Assembly (NCBI RefSeq): GCF_001905825.1
Contig: NZ_LIVV01000001.1
Coordinates: forward strand, 599,299 to 663,298
DNA length: 64,000 nt
Reading direction: 5' to 3'
Source of the DNA: Streptomyces sp. CB02009
GTDB taxonomy: Bacteria; Actinomycetota; Actinomycetes; Streptomycetales; Streptomycetaceae
Each line of letters opens with the position of its first letter. Position 1 is the stretch's first letter. Under the pieces are notes generated by a model that was not told where the DNA came from, did no database searches, and was given only the letters and a program-made list of their open reading frames with translations. The translations under genes were made by a program, and so were the position numbers. Shown here piece by piece: positions 35,916-45,655 of this stretch.

Positions 35916-37979
35916 TCAGGCTCTGTGCACCGCGACCTCGTAGAGCGAATAGCCCCACTGGGTCGCCCGCCGCTCGCCGTGGATCCTCACGTAGCGGGCC
36001 GACGTCGACGGGAACTCCGCCGTGTCGTACCCGCCGTCACCGGCGCTCGTGGACCACACCGTCCGCCAGTCCGTGCCGTTCTCCGACACGTCGATCCGGT
36101 ACTGGCGCGCGTACGCCCGCTCCCAGTCCAGGGTGACCCTGCCCACCCTGCGGACGGCCCCGAGGTCCACGCCCAGCCACTGGTCGTCCGACCAGTCGCT
36201 GGCCCAGCGCGAGCCGGTGTCGCCGTCGAGGGCGCGGCCCGGCGCGTAGCTGACGAACGGGTTCCACTCCGAGGAGCTCGCCGAACCCGGCTGGCCCTTC
36301 GCGAGGTTGACCCCCGGCTCGTGGTTCTCGGTCGCCTTCCACGTGGTCAGGTACGACTCCGCGCCGGCCGCCAGCTCGTCGACGACGCCCTGGCCGCCGC
36401 TGAGCCGGATCTGCTCGACCCAGTCCGGCACCAGGCCGTTGTGCGCCGCGCCGTCGGTGTTCAGGTCCCAGGTGCGCTGGCCCGTCACCTGACGGTCGAT
36501 CACCGAGCCGCCGTCGAAGCTGCGGAAGGGGTACTTCACCGCGTTCGGCGCCCCGCTGCCCACCGGGGCCGGCCAGCCGCCGACGCCGTTCATGTCGGTG
36601 CCGTAGCCGAGACCGACCTTGTACTTCGCGCGCAGCGCGGCCTTCTGGCCCGCCTCGCCGACGAAGCCCTCCGCGCCGTGCATGTACTGGGCGACGAAGC
36701 CGCCCAGCTTGTAGAGGCGCTCCGTCCAGTCCAGGTCCATCCAGCTGTGGCTGGACAGGACGCCCGGGTACTCCTCGGACTCCAGGATGTCGAGCGCCCG
36801 CCCGGCCGCCTTGACGCTCATGTGGTCCAGTTCCAGCATCATGCCGCGGTCGATCATGCCCCGCAGGGCGTGCTCACCGAGCCGGGTCAGACCACGCGTG
36901 TTGCACTTCGCGTCGGAGGCGTACGTGGGGGTGCTCACGCCCGGCGGCAGCTTGGACGCCATCACCGGGGCGGCCGCGAGCCCGATCGGGTTGTCGTGCT
37001 GCGGTCCCGCGCACTTCTCCGTCGCCCAGAAGGTGCCCGTCGACAGGAACTGGCCGATGTTGACCGCCGTACCGATGGTGCCGGAGTCGAAGCGGACACC
37101 GCACAGCGCGTTGTCGAACTTGTGGCACAGGAACATGCTCCGGACCCCGAGCCCGTACAGCTCGTCGAGACCGCGGTCGATGTCCTCCTTGCTGCACTGC
37201 GCGACATCGAGGATCTGCTTGCAGCCGAACGGCTCCGACGTCTCGACGCCGAGGACGACCGCGAGCTTGCCCTGCTCGATCACCGAGCGCGCCTGCGCCG
37301 CCGAGGTGACGATCCGGAACCACCCCTTGCCGGGGCCGCCGTACATCCCGTCGACGTAGTCCTGGAGTTCGTACGTCTTGCGGGCCTGGAGGCGGATCGA
37401 CGTCATCTCGTCGCAGCTCCGGTCGCGGGGCAGGATCGAGCAGATGAGGCCGTTCGTCACCAGGTCGTTGACGAGAACGCGCTGCCCGCCGCGCCAGGCG
37501 CGCTCCACCCACGCGTAGTAGTTCTGCTGGTGCGTCAGGGAGTTGTGGGCGGGCCAGTCCTTGAACGTGGGCCAGCCGACCGGGTCGTGATGGCCGTCGG
37601 CCCCGCCGGTGATGTTCTCGAACAGCGCGCCCGAGCCGTCGGGATAGTGCTCGGGACAGTCCTTGAGCGCCTCGCCGGCGCCTGCCGCGGAGAACGTCTG
37701 GCCGCAGATGAGCCGGCCGCCGAACCCCTCGTTGGACATCAGGTGGTTGTGCGCGTCGACGAAGCCGCGCACCTTCCCCTGCGCGTCCGTTCCCGTGAAC
37801 GGAGTGCCGGTGACGTTGATCTGCGAGTCGGCCGCGGGCCGTGAGACCGGCTCCCACCACGCGCCGCCGGCGGCGGCAGCGGGGACGGGACCGGAGCCGA
37901 AGAGGACGGCGGCCAGGGCGAGGAACAGCGCGAGGAGGGCGGATCTGCCGCCGGTCCTGCGCGTGATGGGTCGAGTCAT
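35916..37979 (-). CDS. Secreted metallo-hydrolase-like protein with F5/8 type C domain
   Basis: Encodes 687 residues. A signal peptide ending PAAAAG is followed by a large domain whose VDAHNHLMSNEGFGG resembles the metal-binding start of amidohydrolase/dipeptidase folds, with later MMLELDHMSVKAAGRALD and VLSSHSWMDLDW. The C-terminal 135 residues (LAKGQPGSASSSEWNPFVSY, WLGVDLGAVRRVGRVTLDWE, YVRIHGERRATQWGYSLYEV) form a coagulation-factor 5/8 C carbohydrate-binding domain. The substrate is unknown; a polysaccharide-associated role is plausible. Confidence 0.75.
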   Translation of the reverse strand: MTRPITRRTGGRSALLALFLALAAVLFGSGPVPAAAAGGAWWEPVSRPAADSQINVTGTPFTGTDAQGKVRGFVDAHNHLMSNEGFGGRLICGQTFSAAGAGEALKDCPEHYPDGSGALFENITGGADGHHDPVGWPTFKDWPAHNSLTHQQNYYAWVERAWRGGQRVLVNDLVTNGLICSILPRDRSCDEMTSIRLQARKTYELQDYVDGMYGGPGKGWFRIVTSAAQARSVIEQGKLAVVLGVETSEPFGCKQILDVAQCSKEDIDRGLDELYGLGVRSMFLCHKFDNALCGVRFDSGTIGTAVNIGQFLSTGTFWATEKCAGPQHDNPIGLAAAPVMASKLPPGVSTPTYASDAKCNTRGLTRLGEHALRGMIDRGMMLELDHMSVKAAGRALDILESEEYPGVLSSHSWMDLDWTERLYKLGGFVAQYMHGAEGFVGEAGQKAALRAKYKVGLGYGTDMNGVGGWPAPVGSGAPNAVKYPFRSFDGGSVIDRQVTGQRTWDLNTDGAAHNGLVPDWVEQIRLSGGQGVVDELAAGAESYLTTWKATENHEPGVNLAKGQPGSASSSEWNPFVSYAPGRALDGDTGSRWASDWSDDQWLGVDLGAVRRVGRVTLDWERAYARQYRIDVSENGTDWRTVWSTSAGDGGYDTAEFPSTSARYVRIHGERRATQWGYSLYEVAVHRA

Positions 37980-38065
37980 GGTCGGCGATGCCTCCGGACG
38001 GTGGGGGAGTACCGGGCGCCCCGAGGATCGCGGTGATGGAGGAGTGAGTCAATAGTCCGGGACAG

Positions 38066-38084
38066 ATGACCTGTTGATGGTCAT
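38066..38084. promoter_or_regulatory. Inverted repeat upstream of the secreted hydrolase gene
   Basis: ATGACC (38066-38071) and GGTCAT (38079-38084) flank 7 bases, between the hydrolase gene start and the stop of the TetR gene. Possible TetR operator. Confidence 0.4.
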
Positions 38085-38114
38085 GAGACTTCCACGGAAC
38101 GGACCGTAAGCCCC

Positions 38115-38708
38115 CTATCCGTCGATGAGCGACACGAGTTGATCGGCCGTCAGATCGAGCAGGGTCGCCGCCGTCCGCTCGTCCCCGACGACCAGGAACT
38201 GGAGGGTGAGACCGTCGATCGCCGCCGCCAGGTACCGGGCGATCGTCTCCACCGGCACCCGCGGTTCGATGTCCCGCATCGCGCGGACCTGCTCGACGAG
38301 CGCGGCGGCCGACACCACGTACTGCTCGTACTGGGCGCGCGCCAGATGCTCGAACCCCGGCTCCCGCAGGGCGTACTGGGTGAGGTCGTACGTCAGCATG
38401 TGCTCGCCGGGGTGGGCCGTGACATGGTCCCAGTACGACTGGAGCGCGCCCCGTACGGTCTCGCGCAGGGTGGCTCCCGGCTCGACCGCCGACATCACCC
38501 GCGCCACGTAGTCGCTGTTGATCGTCTCGATCGCGGCTTCGAGGAGGGCCTGCTTGGACTCGAAGCAGTAGTGGAAGACGCTCAGTGAGACACCCGCCTC
38601 GGCGCAGATCGACCGGGTGGTGGTCCGGGCGACCCCGTCCCTGGTCATCGCCCTGATCGCCGCGTCGACCAGCTGTCTGCGTCGTTCGGCCGACGGCATC
38701 CGCCCCAT
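38115..38708 (-). CDS. TetR-family regulator (BetI-like C-terminus)
   Basis: Encodes 197 residues. The DNA-binding domain (about 7-53: RRRQLVDAAIRAMTRDGVAR, TTTRSICAEAGVSLSVFHYC) is followed by a C-terminal domain with YLAAAIDGLTLQFLVVGDER, similar to the BetI/TetR_C_6 type. It lies upstream on the same strand as the secreted hydrolase; an inverted repeat lies between them. Confidence 0.88.
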   Translation of the reverse strand: MGRMPSAERRRQLVDAAIRAMTRDGVARTTTRSICAEAGVSLSVFHYCFESKQALLEAAIETINSDYVARVMSAVEPGATLRETVRGALQSYWDHVTAHPGEHMLTYDLTQYALREPGFEHLARAQYEQYVVSAAALVEQVRAMRDIEPRVPVETIARYLAAAIDGLTLQFLVVGDERTAATLLDLTADQLVSLIDG

Positions 38709-38757
38709 GGTTCCTCCTCGCGTCCGGCGCCAGGGTAACCGCAGGTCCCCGAGGCGC

Positions 38758-39336
38758 CTACGGAACGTCCACGGCGCCGGCCCGCGGCCACGCGCCCCGC
38801 TCTGCGAGCCGCAGCACCAGCGCCGCGATGTTCCACGCGTCGTCCTCGCCCCGGTGGTGGCGCCCCTCCAGGGGCAGCCCCGCGATCTCCAGGGCGCGCG
38901 CCATGCCGGGGCGCTTGGGAAGGCCGTACGCCTCGGTGAACACGGCCTTGGCGTTGGTGTGGTGGCGCCCGAAGGGATACGGGGTGCCGGAGACCCGGCA
39001 CTGGTGGGCGAACTGCTTGCGGTCGTAGTCGCCCCAGCTCGCCCAGGGCCGCAGACCCGCCTCGTACGTGGTCGCGAGCAGCCGGCAGGCGGCGCCGAAG
39101 TCCAGCCCCGTGTCCACCTCCGCCTGGGTGAGCCCGGTCAGCTCGGTGCAGAACGCGCTGACCTTCGAACGGGTCGGCCGCACCAGGATCCGGTGCCGGG
39201 AGACCCGCTCGCCCGCGCCCGGATCGACCACCGTCAGCCCGATCTCGATGATCTCGCTGACGGCGCCGGGCGGACGCTCGCCGTCCCAGCAGGTCGCCTC
39301 GACGTCGACGATGTTGACCAATCCCCCGTGATACAT
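38758..39336 (-). CDS. DEDDh-type 3'-5' exonuclease
   Basis: Encodes 192 residues. NIVDVEATCWDGERPPG supplies the first D-x-E pair; ASWGDYDRKQFAHQC holds the second Asp; and LEGRHHRGEDDAWNIAALVL holds the H-x4-D end of the motif. The pattern is close to ERI-1/KapD-type exonucleases that trim RNA or DNA ends. ATG 39336. The next gene is divergent. Confidence 0.88.
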   Translation of the reverse strand: MYHGGLVNIVDVEATCWDGERPPGAVSEIIEIGLTVVDPGAGERVSRHRILVRPTRSKVSAFCTELTGLTQAEVDTGLDFGAACRLLATTYEAGLRPWASWGDYDRKQFAHQCRVSGTPYPFGRHHTNAKAVFTEAYGLPKRPGMARALEIAGLPLEGRHHRGEDDAWNIAALVLRLAERGAWPRAGAVDVP

Positions 39337-39375
39337 GGCCGGAAGCCTAGTCGGTCCCCCTGCTAGGGTGCGCCG

Positions 39376-39804
39376 ATGCCGTTGATCAGGGAGTTCCAGG
39401 TCACCTTCGACTGCGCGGATCCCGAACGCGTCGCCCGGTTCTGGTGCGAGGTGCTGGGATACGCCGTACCGCCGCCGCCCGGCGGGTTCGCCACCTGGGC
39501 GGAGTACGACCGCTCGCGGCCGGCCGAGGAACGCGGAGCGTGGTGCGCCTGCGCCGATCCCTCGGGCGACGGGCCGCGTCTGTACTTCCAGCGCGTACCC
39601 GAGGGCAAGGTCGTCAAGAACCGGGTGCACCTCGACGTACGGGTCGCCACCGGGCTCGTGGGTGAGGAGCGCCTGGCCGCGCTCGAGGCCGAGTGCACAC
39701 GGCTGGTCGCGCTCGGCGCGGTACGGGAGCGCCTGCTGTACGACGGTCACGACGCGTGCATCGTGATGCGGGACGTCGAGGGCAACGAGTTCTGTCTCGA
39801 CTGA
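39376..39804 (+). CDS. VOC-family (glyoxalase-like) protein
   Basis: Encodes 142 residues, one vicinal-oxygen-chelate module pair: FQVTFDCADPERVARFWCEV, PRLYFQRVPEGKVVKNRVHL, CIVMRDVEGNEFCLD. The H in RVHLDV and the final E in GNEFCL are the likely metal ligands. The substrate is not predictable. Confidence 0.85.
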   Translation: MPLIREFQVTFDCADPERVARFWCEVLGYAVPPPPGGFATWAEYDRSRPAEERGAWCACADPSGDGPRLYFQRVPEGKVVKNRVHLDVRVATGLVGEERLAALEAECTRLVALGAVRERLLYDGHDACIVMRDVEGNEFCLD

Positions 39805-39838
39805 GTGTGCCCGCCCCGGTGAGCACCCTGCCGCTGGT

Positions 39839-40510
39839 TCAGTCCCGCTCCAGGTCCAGGATCTCGCGCAGGGCCGCCACCGCGTGCGCCCGGTGCTCGT
39901 CCAACCAGCGGACGGCTGCGTCCTCGTCGCCGTTCCGGATCGCGGAGATGACCGCGCGGTGCTCGCGGACGGCCTGCTGCCGGTGCGGGTCCTCGGTGTA
40001 GTACAGCGAGCGGTACGCGTCGGTGGAGTCCCACAGCGTCGCGATCAGCCGGACCAGGCGGGGCATCTCCGACGCCTCGACGAGGGTGAAGTGGAAGCGG
40101 CGGTTCGCCGCCGCCATCGCCGCCACGTCGCCCTCCTCGGCCGCCTGCTCCACCTCGCGCTGGACGCGCTCCAGCGCGGCCACGATGCCGTCCGGCATCC
40201 GCCGCACCGCCGTCCGCACGGCCTCCGTCTCCAGGAGCTGACGGATCCGGTAGATCTCCTCCAGGTCGGCGAGCGAGAGCTCCGCGACGAAGTAGCCCCG
40301 GTGGATGTGATGGACGACCAGACCCTCGGCCTCCAGGGCCTTCAGGGCCTCGCGCAGCGGCACCCGGCTCACCTCGAACCGGGCCGCGAGGGCGTCCTGA
40401 CGGATCTGCCCGCCGGGCCTCAGCTCCCCGCTGGTGATGGCGCGCCGCAGTTCCTCCAGAACGAACTGCTGGGCGGTCTGCGGCCGCCGTCTCTGCACCG
40501 CGCTGCTCAT
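39839..40510 (-). CDS. GntR-family regulator, FCD type
   Basis: Encodes 223 residues: a winged helix (about 12-72: QFVLEELRRAITSGELRPGG, SRVPLREALKALEAEGLVVH) and an all-helical FCD effector domain with metal-site residues spread through RRFHFTLVEASEMPRLVRLI and VREHRAVISAIRNGDEDAAV. It follows the CoA-transferase gene by about 80 bases on the same strand. It probably binds the palindrome at 41849-41864 to control the divergent glutarate genes. Confidence 0.88.
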   Translation of the reverse strand: MSSAVQRRRPQTAQQFVLEELRRAITSGELRPGGQIRQDALAARFEVSRVPLREALKALEAEGLVVHHIHRGYFVAELSLADLEEIYRIRQLLETEAVRTAVRRMPDGIVAALERVQREVEQAAEEGDVAAMAAANRRFHFTLVEASEMPRLVRLIATLWDSTDAYRSLYYTEDPHRQQAVREHRAVISAIRNGDEDAAVRWLDEHRAHAVAALREILDLERD

Positions 40511-40589
40511 CGCCTGTGACCTTCCGATCCCTCGTGCTGTCCACCGGACGAACTCCTCACCGGTGCCGACCATCTTCCTCCGCCCCTGG

Positions 40590-41786
40590 TCACGGATCTC
40601 CCGCGGCGCTCTCCCCGGCCCGCGCCAGGGAGGCCAGCACGTCCTCCGTGTGCTCGCCGAGCCGCGGGGGAGCGGCGCGGTACGTGGGCGGGGTCGCACC
40701 GAGCCGGACCGGATGGGCGACCTGGCCGGGACCGGCGGCGGACTCCGGGACCCGCGGGGCGAGCCCCAGCCGGTCGGCGAGCTCGAACGCGGCCGCCAGG
40801 TCGTTGATCGGCCCGCACGGCACGCCGACCGCGGTGAGCTCCTCGAACCAGCCGTCGGCGGTACGGGTCCCCAGCGGCCCGGCGAGCGCCGCCACCAGCT
40901 CGTCCCGGTGGGCGACCCGGGCCGTGTTGGTCGCGAACCGCGGATCGTCGGCGAGCCCGGGCAGGCCGAGCCGCTCGCACAGGACCCGGAACTGCCGGTC
41001 GTTGCCCACGGCCAGGACCAGCGGCCGGTCCCGCGCCTCGAACACCTCGTACGGAGCGATGCTCGGGTGCCGGTTGCCCATCGCGCGCGGCACGACCCCC
41101 GCCCCGAGGTGGGCGGCCGCCTGGTTGGTGAGCGCCGACAGGAGGGAGGAGAGCAGGGAGACCTCGACCCGCTGGCCCTCGCCGGTGCGCTCGCGGTGGC
41201 GGAGGGCGGCGAGGACGCCCATGCCCGCGTGCAGCCCGGTGATGACGTCGACCAGGGCGACCCCGGCCTTCGTCCCCGGCCCGTCCGGTTCGCCCGTCAC
41301 GCTCATGAGACCGCCCATCGCCTGGACGAGCAGGTCGTAGCCGGGCAGCCGGGCACCCTCGTCGGTGCCGAAGCCGGTCACCGAGCAGTAGACGAGATCG
41401 GGGCGGGACGCCCGCAGCTCCTCGTACCCGAGGCCCAGCCGCTCCATCGTGCCGGGGCGGAAGTTCTCCACCAGGACGTCCGCGCGGTCCACGATCGCGC
41501 GCGCCGCCGCCAGGTCGCCAGGGTCTGTGAGGTCGAGCGCGACCGAGCGCTTGTTGCGGTTCACCCCGAGGAAGTAGGTGGCCTCGCCGCCGGCGAACGG
41601 CGGCCCCCAGGCGCGCGTGTCGTCGCCGGAACCCGGCCGCTCGATCTTGATCACGTCCGCGCCCAGGTCGGCGAGGAGCATCGTCATGTACGGCCCCGCC
41701 AGGACCCGGCCGAAGTCGGCGACGACGATCCCGGACAGGGCGCCGGCTGCCGTGGAGCCCGGTGTGCCCGGCTGGTCTGCGCGCAT
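40590..41786 (-). CDS. gcdG: Class III CoA-transferase, probable succinyl-CoA:glutarate CoA-transferase
   Basis: Encodes 398 residues, CaiB/BaiF family: VADFGRVLAGPYMTMLLADL, GADVIKIERPGSGDDTRAWG, ENFRPGTMERLGLGYEELRA and GYDLLVQAMGGLMSVTGEPD are conserved. The catalytic Asp is expected about residue 175 (GVALVDVITG). It is divergent from glutaryl-CoA dehydrogenase, the arrangement of bacterial glutarate use, with the human parallel of SUGCT with GCDH. ATG 41786. Confidence 0.78.
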   Translation of the reverse strand: MRADQPGTPGSTAAGALSGIVVADFGRVLAGPYMTMLLADLGADVIKIERPGSGDDTRAWGPPFAGGEATYFLGVNRNKRSVALDLTDPGDLAAARAIVDRADVLVENFRPGTMERLGLGYEELRASRPDLVYCSVTGFGTDEGARLPGYDLLVQAMGGLMSVTGEPDGPGTKAGVALVDVITGLHAGMGVLAALRHRERTGEGQRVEVSLLSSLLSALTNQAAAHLGAGVVPRAMGNRHPSIAPYEVFEARDRPLVLAVGNDRQFRVLCERLGLPGLADDPRFATNTARVAHRDELVAALAGPLGTRTADGWFEELTAVGVPCGPINDLAAAFELADRLGLAPRVPESAAGPGQVAHPVRLGATPPTYRAAPPRLGEHTEDVLASLARAGESAAGDP

Positions 41787-41820
41787 TCCGCTCTCCCTCG
41801 GTGGCGATCGGATCCCTCGG

Positions 41821-41849
41821 ACCGTAAGGCCGGGATACCGGATTTTCAA
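41821..41849 (-). promoter_or_regulatory. Predicted gcdG promoter
   Basis: Minus-strand -35 TTGAAA (41844-41849) and -10 TACGGT (41821-41826), 17-base spacing. The candidate GntR operator begins at the edge of the -35 element. Confidence 0.6.
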
Positions 41850-41864
41850 TACTGGATCCAATAT
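41849..41864. promoter_or_regulatory. Candidate GntR/FCD operator between gcdG and gcdH
   Basis: ATACTGGATCCAATAT, a 16-bp near-perfect palindrome centred on TGGATCCA. A second inverted repeat, TACCGGAT (41836-41843) with ATCCGGTA (41863-41870), is offset around it. Confidence 0.65.
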
Positions 41865-41921
41865 CCGGTAGGGGGCTACGCTTCGCCTCGCCGAGTCGCC
41901 ACAGCCGCCAGGAGGCCGTCC

Positions 41922-43130
<1,209 letters not shown>

Positions 43131-43175
43131 GCCGCACCGGAAGGCCGTCCCCGTACGGGCCGTCCCGGCACGGCT

Positions 43176-43193
43176 GTCCCGGCCTGCCGGGAC
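43176..43193. terminator. Hairpin between gcdH and the FBP-domain gene
   Basis: GTCCCGGC, two bases, GCCGGGAC; further GC-rich dyads follow to about 43230. It sits between convergent genes. Confidence 0.5.
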
Positions 43194-43247
43194 CGACGCG
43201 GGCCGGGCCCGACCCGCGCGCGGCCTGACACGGGAACGACCCCGGGC

Positions 43248-43751
43248 TCAGGCCGAGGTCACCCGGTCCACGAAGGCGTCCAGGTTGCCCGTCAGACGGG
43301 CGACCTGCTCGTCGACCGTGAGGGACTCCTCCTGGCGCCGGCCGCGCAGCTTCGGCTGCCGCTTGCCCCGCACGTACAGGGAGCAGGCGAGGTCGGCACA
43401 GAGGTACATCCCGACGGTGTTCCCCTCGCGGCCCCGCGCCCCGGCGAGCGGCGCCACCAGGAGCGTGACGCCCGAGGAGGCGTGCCCGGTCAGACACACC
43501 TGGCACATGCTCGACTTCATGGCGCTGGTCCGCCCGGCGGCCGGTACCCGCAGGCTCACGCCGACCGGTCCGTCCGCGCGGGGGACCACCAGATGGGTGC
43601 GGAGCGGCGCACCGGGGTCGATCCAGCCGAGGAAGTCCAGGTCCTCCCAAGGGAGTTCGGCGAAGTCGAGCGGCAGCTTGAGGCGCGCCGCCTCGCCCTT
43701 GGTGCAGTTCACGAAGGACGAGCGGATCTGTTTGTCGGCCAATGGTTCCAC
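43248..43751 (-). CDS. FBP-domain (EF-G-binding-like, treble-clef) protein
   Basis: Encodes 167 residues. Family features are DKQIRSSFVNCTKGEAARLK, LDFLGWIDPGAPLRTHLVVP and a zinc treble-clef site SSMCQVCLTGH with YLCADLACSLYVRGKRQP. The related FusB/FBP proteins bind elongation factor G. Whether this subgroup does is not established. The likely start is GTG 43751, with a weak ribosome site. Confidence 0.82.
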   Translation of the reverse strand: MEPLADKQIRSSFVNCTKGEAARLKLPLDFAELPWEDLDFLGWIDPGAPLRTHLVVPRADGPVGVSLRVPAAGRTSAMKSSMCQVCLTGHASSGVTLLVAPLAGARGREGNTVGMYLCADLACSLYVRGKRQPKLRGRRQEESLTVDEQVARLTGNLDAFVDRVTSA

Positions 43752-43815
43752 TCGGTGGACCGTACACGGACCCCGGTCGGCGGGCATCCGAATAAGCGCC
43801 GACGGCGCGCGGCCG

Positions 43816-45285
43816 TCAGGCCACCCAGTCCGGCAGCGCCGGGTCGGCGAAGCGCCCCGGCGCCCCGTCGAGGGCCGCGGCGAGCCGCTCCGCCGCCGGC
43901 TCGTACACCTCCTCGGGCAGGGTGAACGGAATGCGCAGCCGGTGTTCGTGGGTGCCGGGGTCCACACCGAACCGGGCACCGCCCTCCACCCGCACCCCGT
44001 GCCGCAGGCCGCGGGCCGCGAGGTTCGAGGCGCCCGGGCGGCCCAGGTCGATCCACAGGCACATCCCGCCGGGCGGCACCGTCCACCGCCACTCGGGTAC
44101 GTGGCGGGCCAGCGCCGAGGCCAGCGCGTCCCTGCGCAGCCGCAGCTCCGCCAGGCGCTTCGGCAGGATCGCGTCGAGCCGGTCCATGAGGGCGACGGCC
44201 ACCAGCTGATCCAGTACGGAACCGGACAGGTCGGCGGTGATCCGCACCCGGGCCAGTTCCGTCACGACCCGGGACGAGGCCCGCACCCAGCCGACCCGGA
44301 GTCCGCCCCAGCAGCTCTTGCTCAGCGAGCCCACGGAGACGATCTGCTCGCTGTCACCGCCGGCGGCCGCCGCCGCGAACGGCGGCGGCGCGGGCACGTC
44401 GAGCGCGATGTCCGTCAGCGTCTCGTCCACCACCAGCCAGGTCCCGGTGGCCCGCGCCGACCGCGCCAGGTCCCGCCGCTGCTCCTGCGGCATCAGGTGC
44501 CCGGTCGGATTGTGGAAGTCGGGGATCAGATAGGCGAGCCGCGGCGCGGTCTGACGGAGCGCGGCATCGACGAGCCCGGTGTCCCAGCCGGACTCGGTGA
44601 CCGGCACCGGGGTGATGCGGAGCATGCGGCCCCGCATCGCGTCGAGGGCGTTGGTGTACGAGGGGTTCTCGGCGAGCACGCGGTCACCCGCACGGCCGAG
44701 CAGCGTCAGCGCCAGGGAGAGGGCCTGCTGCGCCCCCGTGGTGACGAGGATCTGCTCGGGGAGCGTCGGCAGGCCCCTGGCCGTGTAGCGCGCGGCGACG
44801 GCGGCGCGCAGCGCGGGGAGACCGTACGGGTGATAGCCCTGCGTGCCGGCGTAGCGCGGGAGCTCGGCGGCGGCCGAGGCGAGCGCGGCGGAGAGCTCCG
44901 CGGCGGGGGCCTCCGGCGCGGCGAGGGCGAGGTCGATGGTCGCCCCGGTGACGTCGTGGAAGGCCCCGAGCGGGGTCGGCGCCTGGCCCTCCGGAAGCGC
45001 GGTCCAGGTGCCCGCGCCCCGTCGGCTGTGCGCGTACCCGCTCTCGCGCAGCAGGTCGTACGCCCCGGTGACCGTGGTCCGGCTCACGGCGAGCACCGTG
45101 GCGAGCTCCCGCTCGGCCGGCAGGCGCAGCCGCAGGGCCACCCGCCCGTCGAGAAGAGCCTCCCGAACGGCCCGCGCGAGCTCCCGGTAGCCGAACCGGC
45201 CCTCGGCGGGCGGGGTGAGGAGCGAGGCCAGCTGACGGCCCGTGAGGGTCCGGTCCGCTGTATGGACCACGCGTGCCACTGCCAT
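43816..45285 (-). CDS. MocR-type regulator (GntR DNA-binding plus aminotransferase domain)
   Basis: Encodes 489 residues. A GntR winged helix (about 30-100: RELARAVREALLDGRVALRL, AVSRTTVTGAYDLLRESGYA) is fused to a PLP aminotransferase-like domain: TTGAQQALSLALTLLGRAGD, PDFHNPTGHLMPQEQRRDLA, and lysine in SVGSLSKSCWGGLRVGW. MocR proteins sense vitamin B6 or amine-PLP adducts. ATG 45285 follows GAGGAG by 8 bases. It is divergent from the small gene at 45386, with GCCAAT/ATTGGC half-sites between. Confidence 0.9.
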   Translation of the reverse strand: MAVARVVHTADRTLTGRQLASLLTPPAEGRFGYRELARAVREALLDGRVALRLRLPAERELATVLAVSRTTVTGAYDLLRESGYAHSRRGAGTWTALPEGQAPTPLGAFHDVTGATIDLALAAPEAPAAELSAALASAAAELPRYAGTQGYHPYGLPALRAAVAARYTARGLPTLPEQILVTTGAQQALSLALTLLGRAGDRVLAENPSYTNALDAMRGRMLRITPVPVTESGWDTGLVDAALRQTAPRLAYLIPDFHNPTGHLMPQEQRRDLARSARATGTWLVVDETLTDIALDVPAPPPFAAAAAGGDSEQIVSVGSLSKSCWGGLRVGWVRASSRVVTELARVRITADLSGSVLDQLVAVALMDRLDAILPKRLAELRLRRDALASALARHVPEWRWTVPPGGMCLWIDLGRPGASNLAARGLRHGVRVEGGARFGVDPGTHEHRLRIPFTLPEEVYEPAAERLAAALDGAPGRFADPALPDWVA

Positions 45286-45323
45286 GCCAATCACTCCTCA
45301 TTGGCTCTGCTGTCCGGGCCAAT
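45286..45323. promoter_or_regulatory. Three alternating half-sites upstream of the MocR gene
   Basis: GCCAAT (45286-45291), ATTGGC (45300-45305) and GCCAAT (45318-45323), with 8 and 12 bases between them. They make two overlapping inverted repeats, a likely MocR binding array. Confidence 0.6.
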
Positions 45324-45385
45324 AAGGTTACAGACTCCCTTTCAGTGGCCTGGTGGCCACCTTCCAGCGAGGAGAGGGACGGCTG

Positions 45386-45604
45386 ATGTCCGGACACTTC
45401 ACCGACCGTGACGAGCGGTTGTGGCAGCGGCGTGCGGAGGAGCGGGCGGCGGCCCGGCCCCTGAGGCTCGGGGCGCGGTTGAGGGGCCTGCGGAACCTCG
45501 ACCTCCTGCGTGCCGCGCGCGGCACGCTCGCCGCGCGGTCCTCGCGCCCGGAGGCGAAGGCGTCCCCGGTGCGCAGCCGCCCTCGCCCCGTGGAGCAGCC
45601 GTGA
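45386..45604 (+). CDS. Small basic protein divergent from MocR
   Basis: Encodes 72 residues, arginine-rich: FTDRDERLWQRRAEERAAAR, LGARLRGLRNLDLLRAARGT. No membrane segment and no recognised family. ATG 45386 follows GGAGAGGGACG. Being divergent from MocR across shared half-sites, it is a plausible regulatory target. Confidence 0.5.
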   Translation: MSGHFTDRDERLWQRRAEERAAARPLRLGARLRGLRNLDLLRAARGTLAARSSRPEAKASPVRSRPRPVEQP

Positions 45605-45655
45605 CCGGCCACGGGCGGCGCGGCGCCGCCCTGTGCCGGGCGGCCGCCCGCCCGG

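Noticed and set aside
34389..37844. A 1151-codon plus-strand open frame
   Set aside because: Antisense to the secreted hydrolase and out of frame with the beta-propeller gene. Codon bias and composition fit the other frames.
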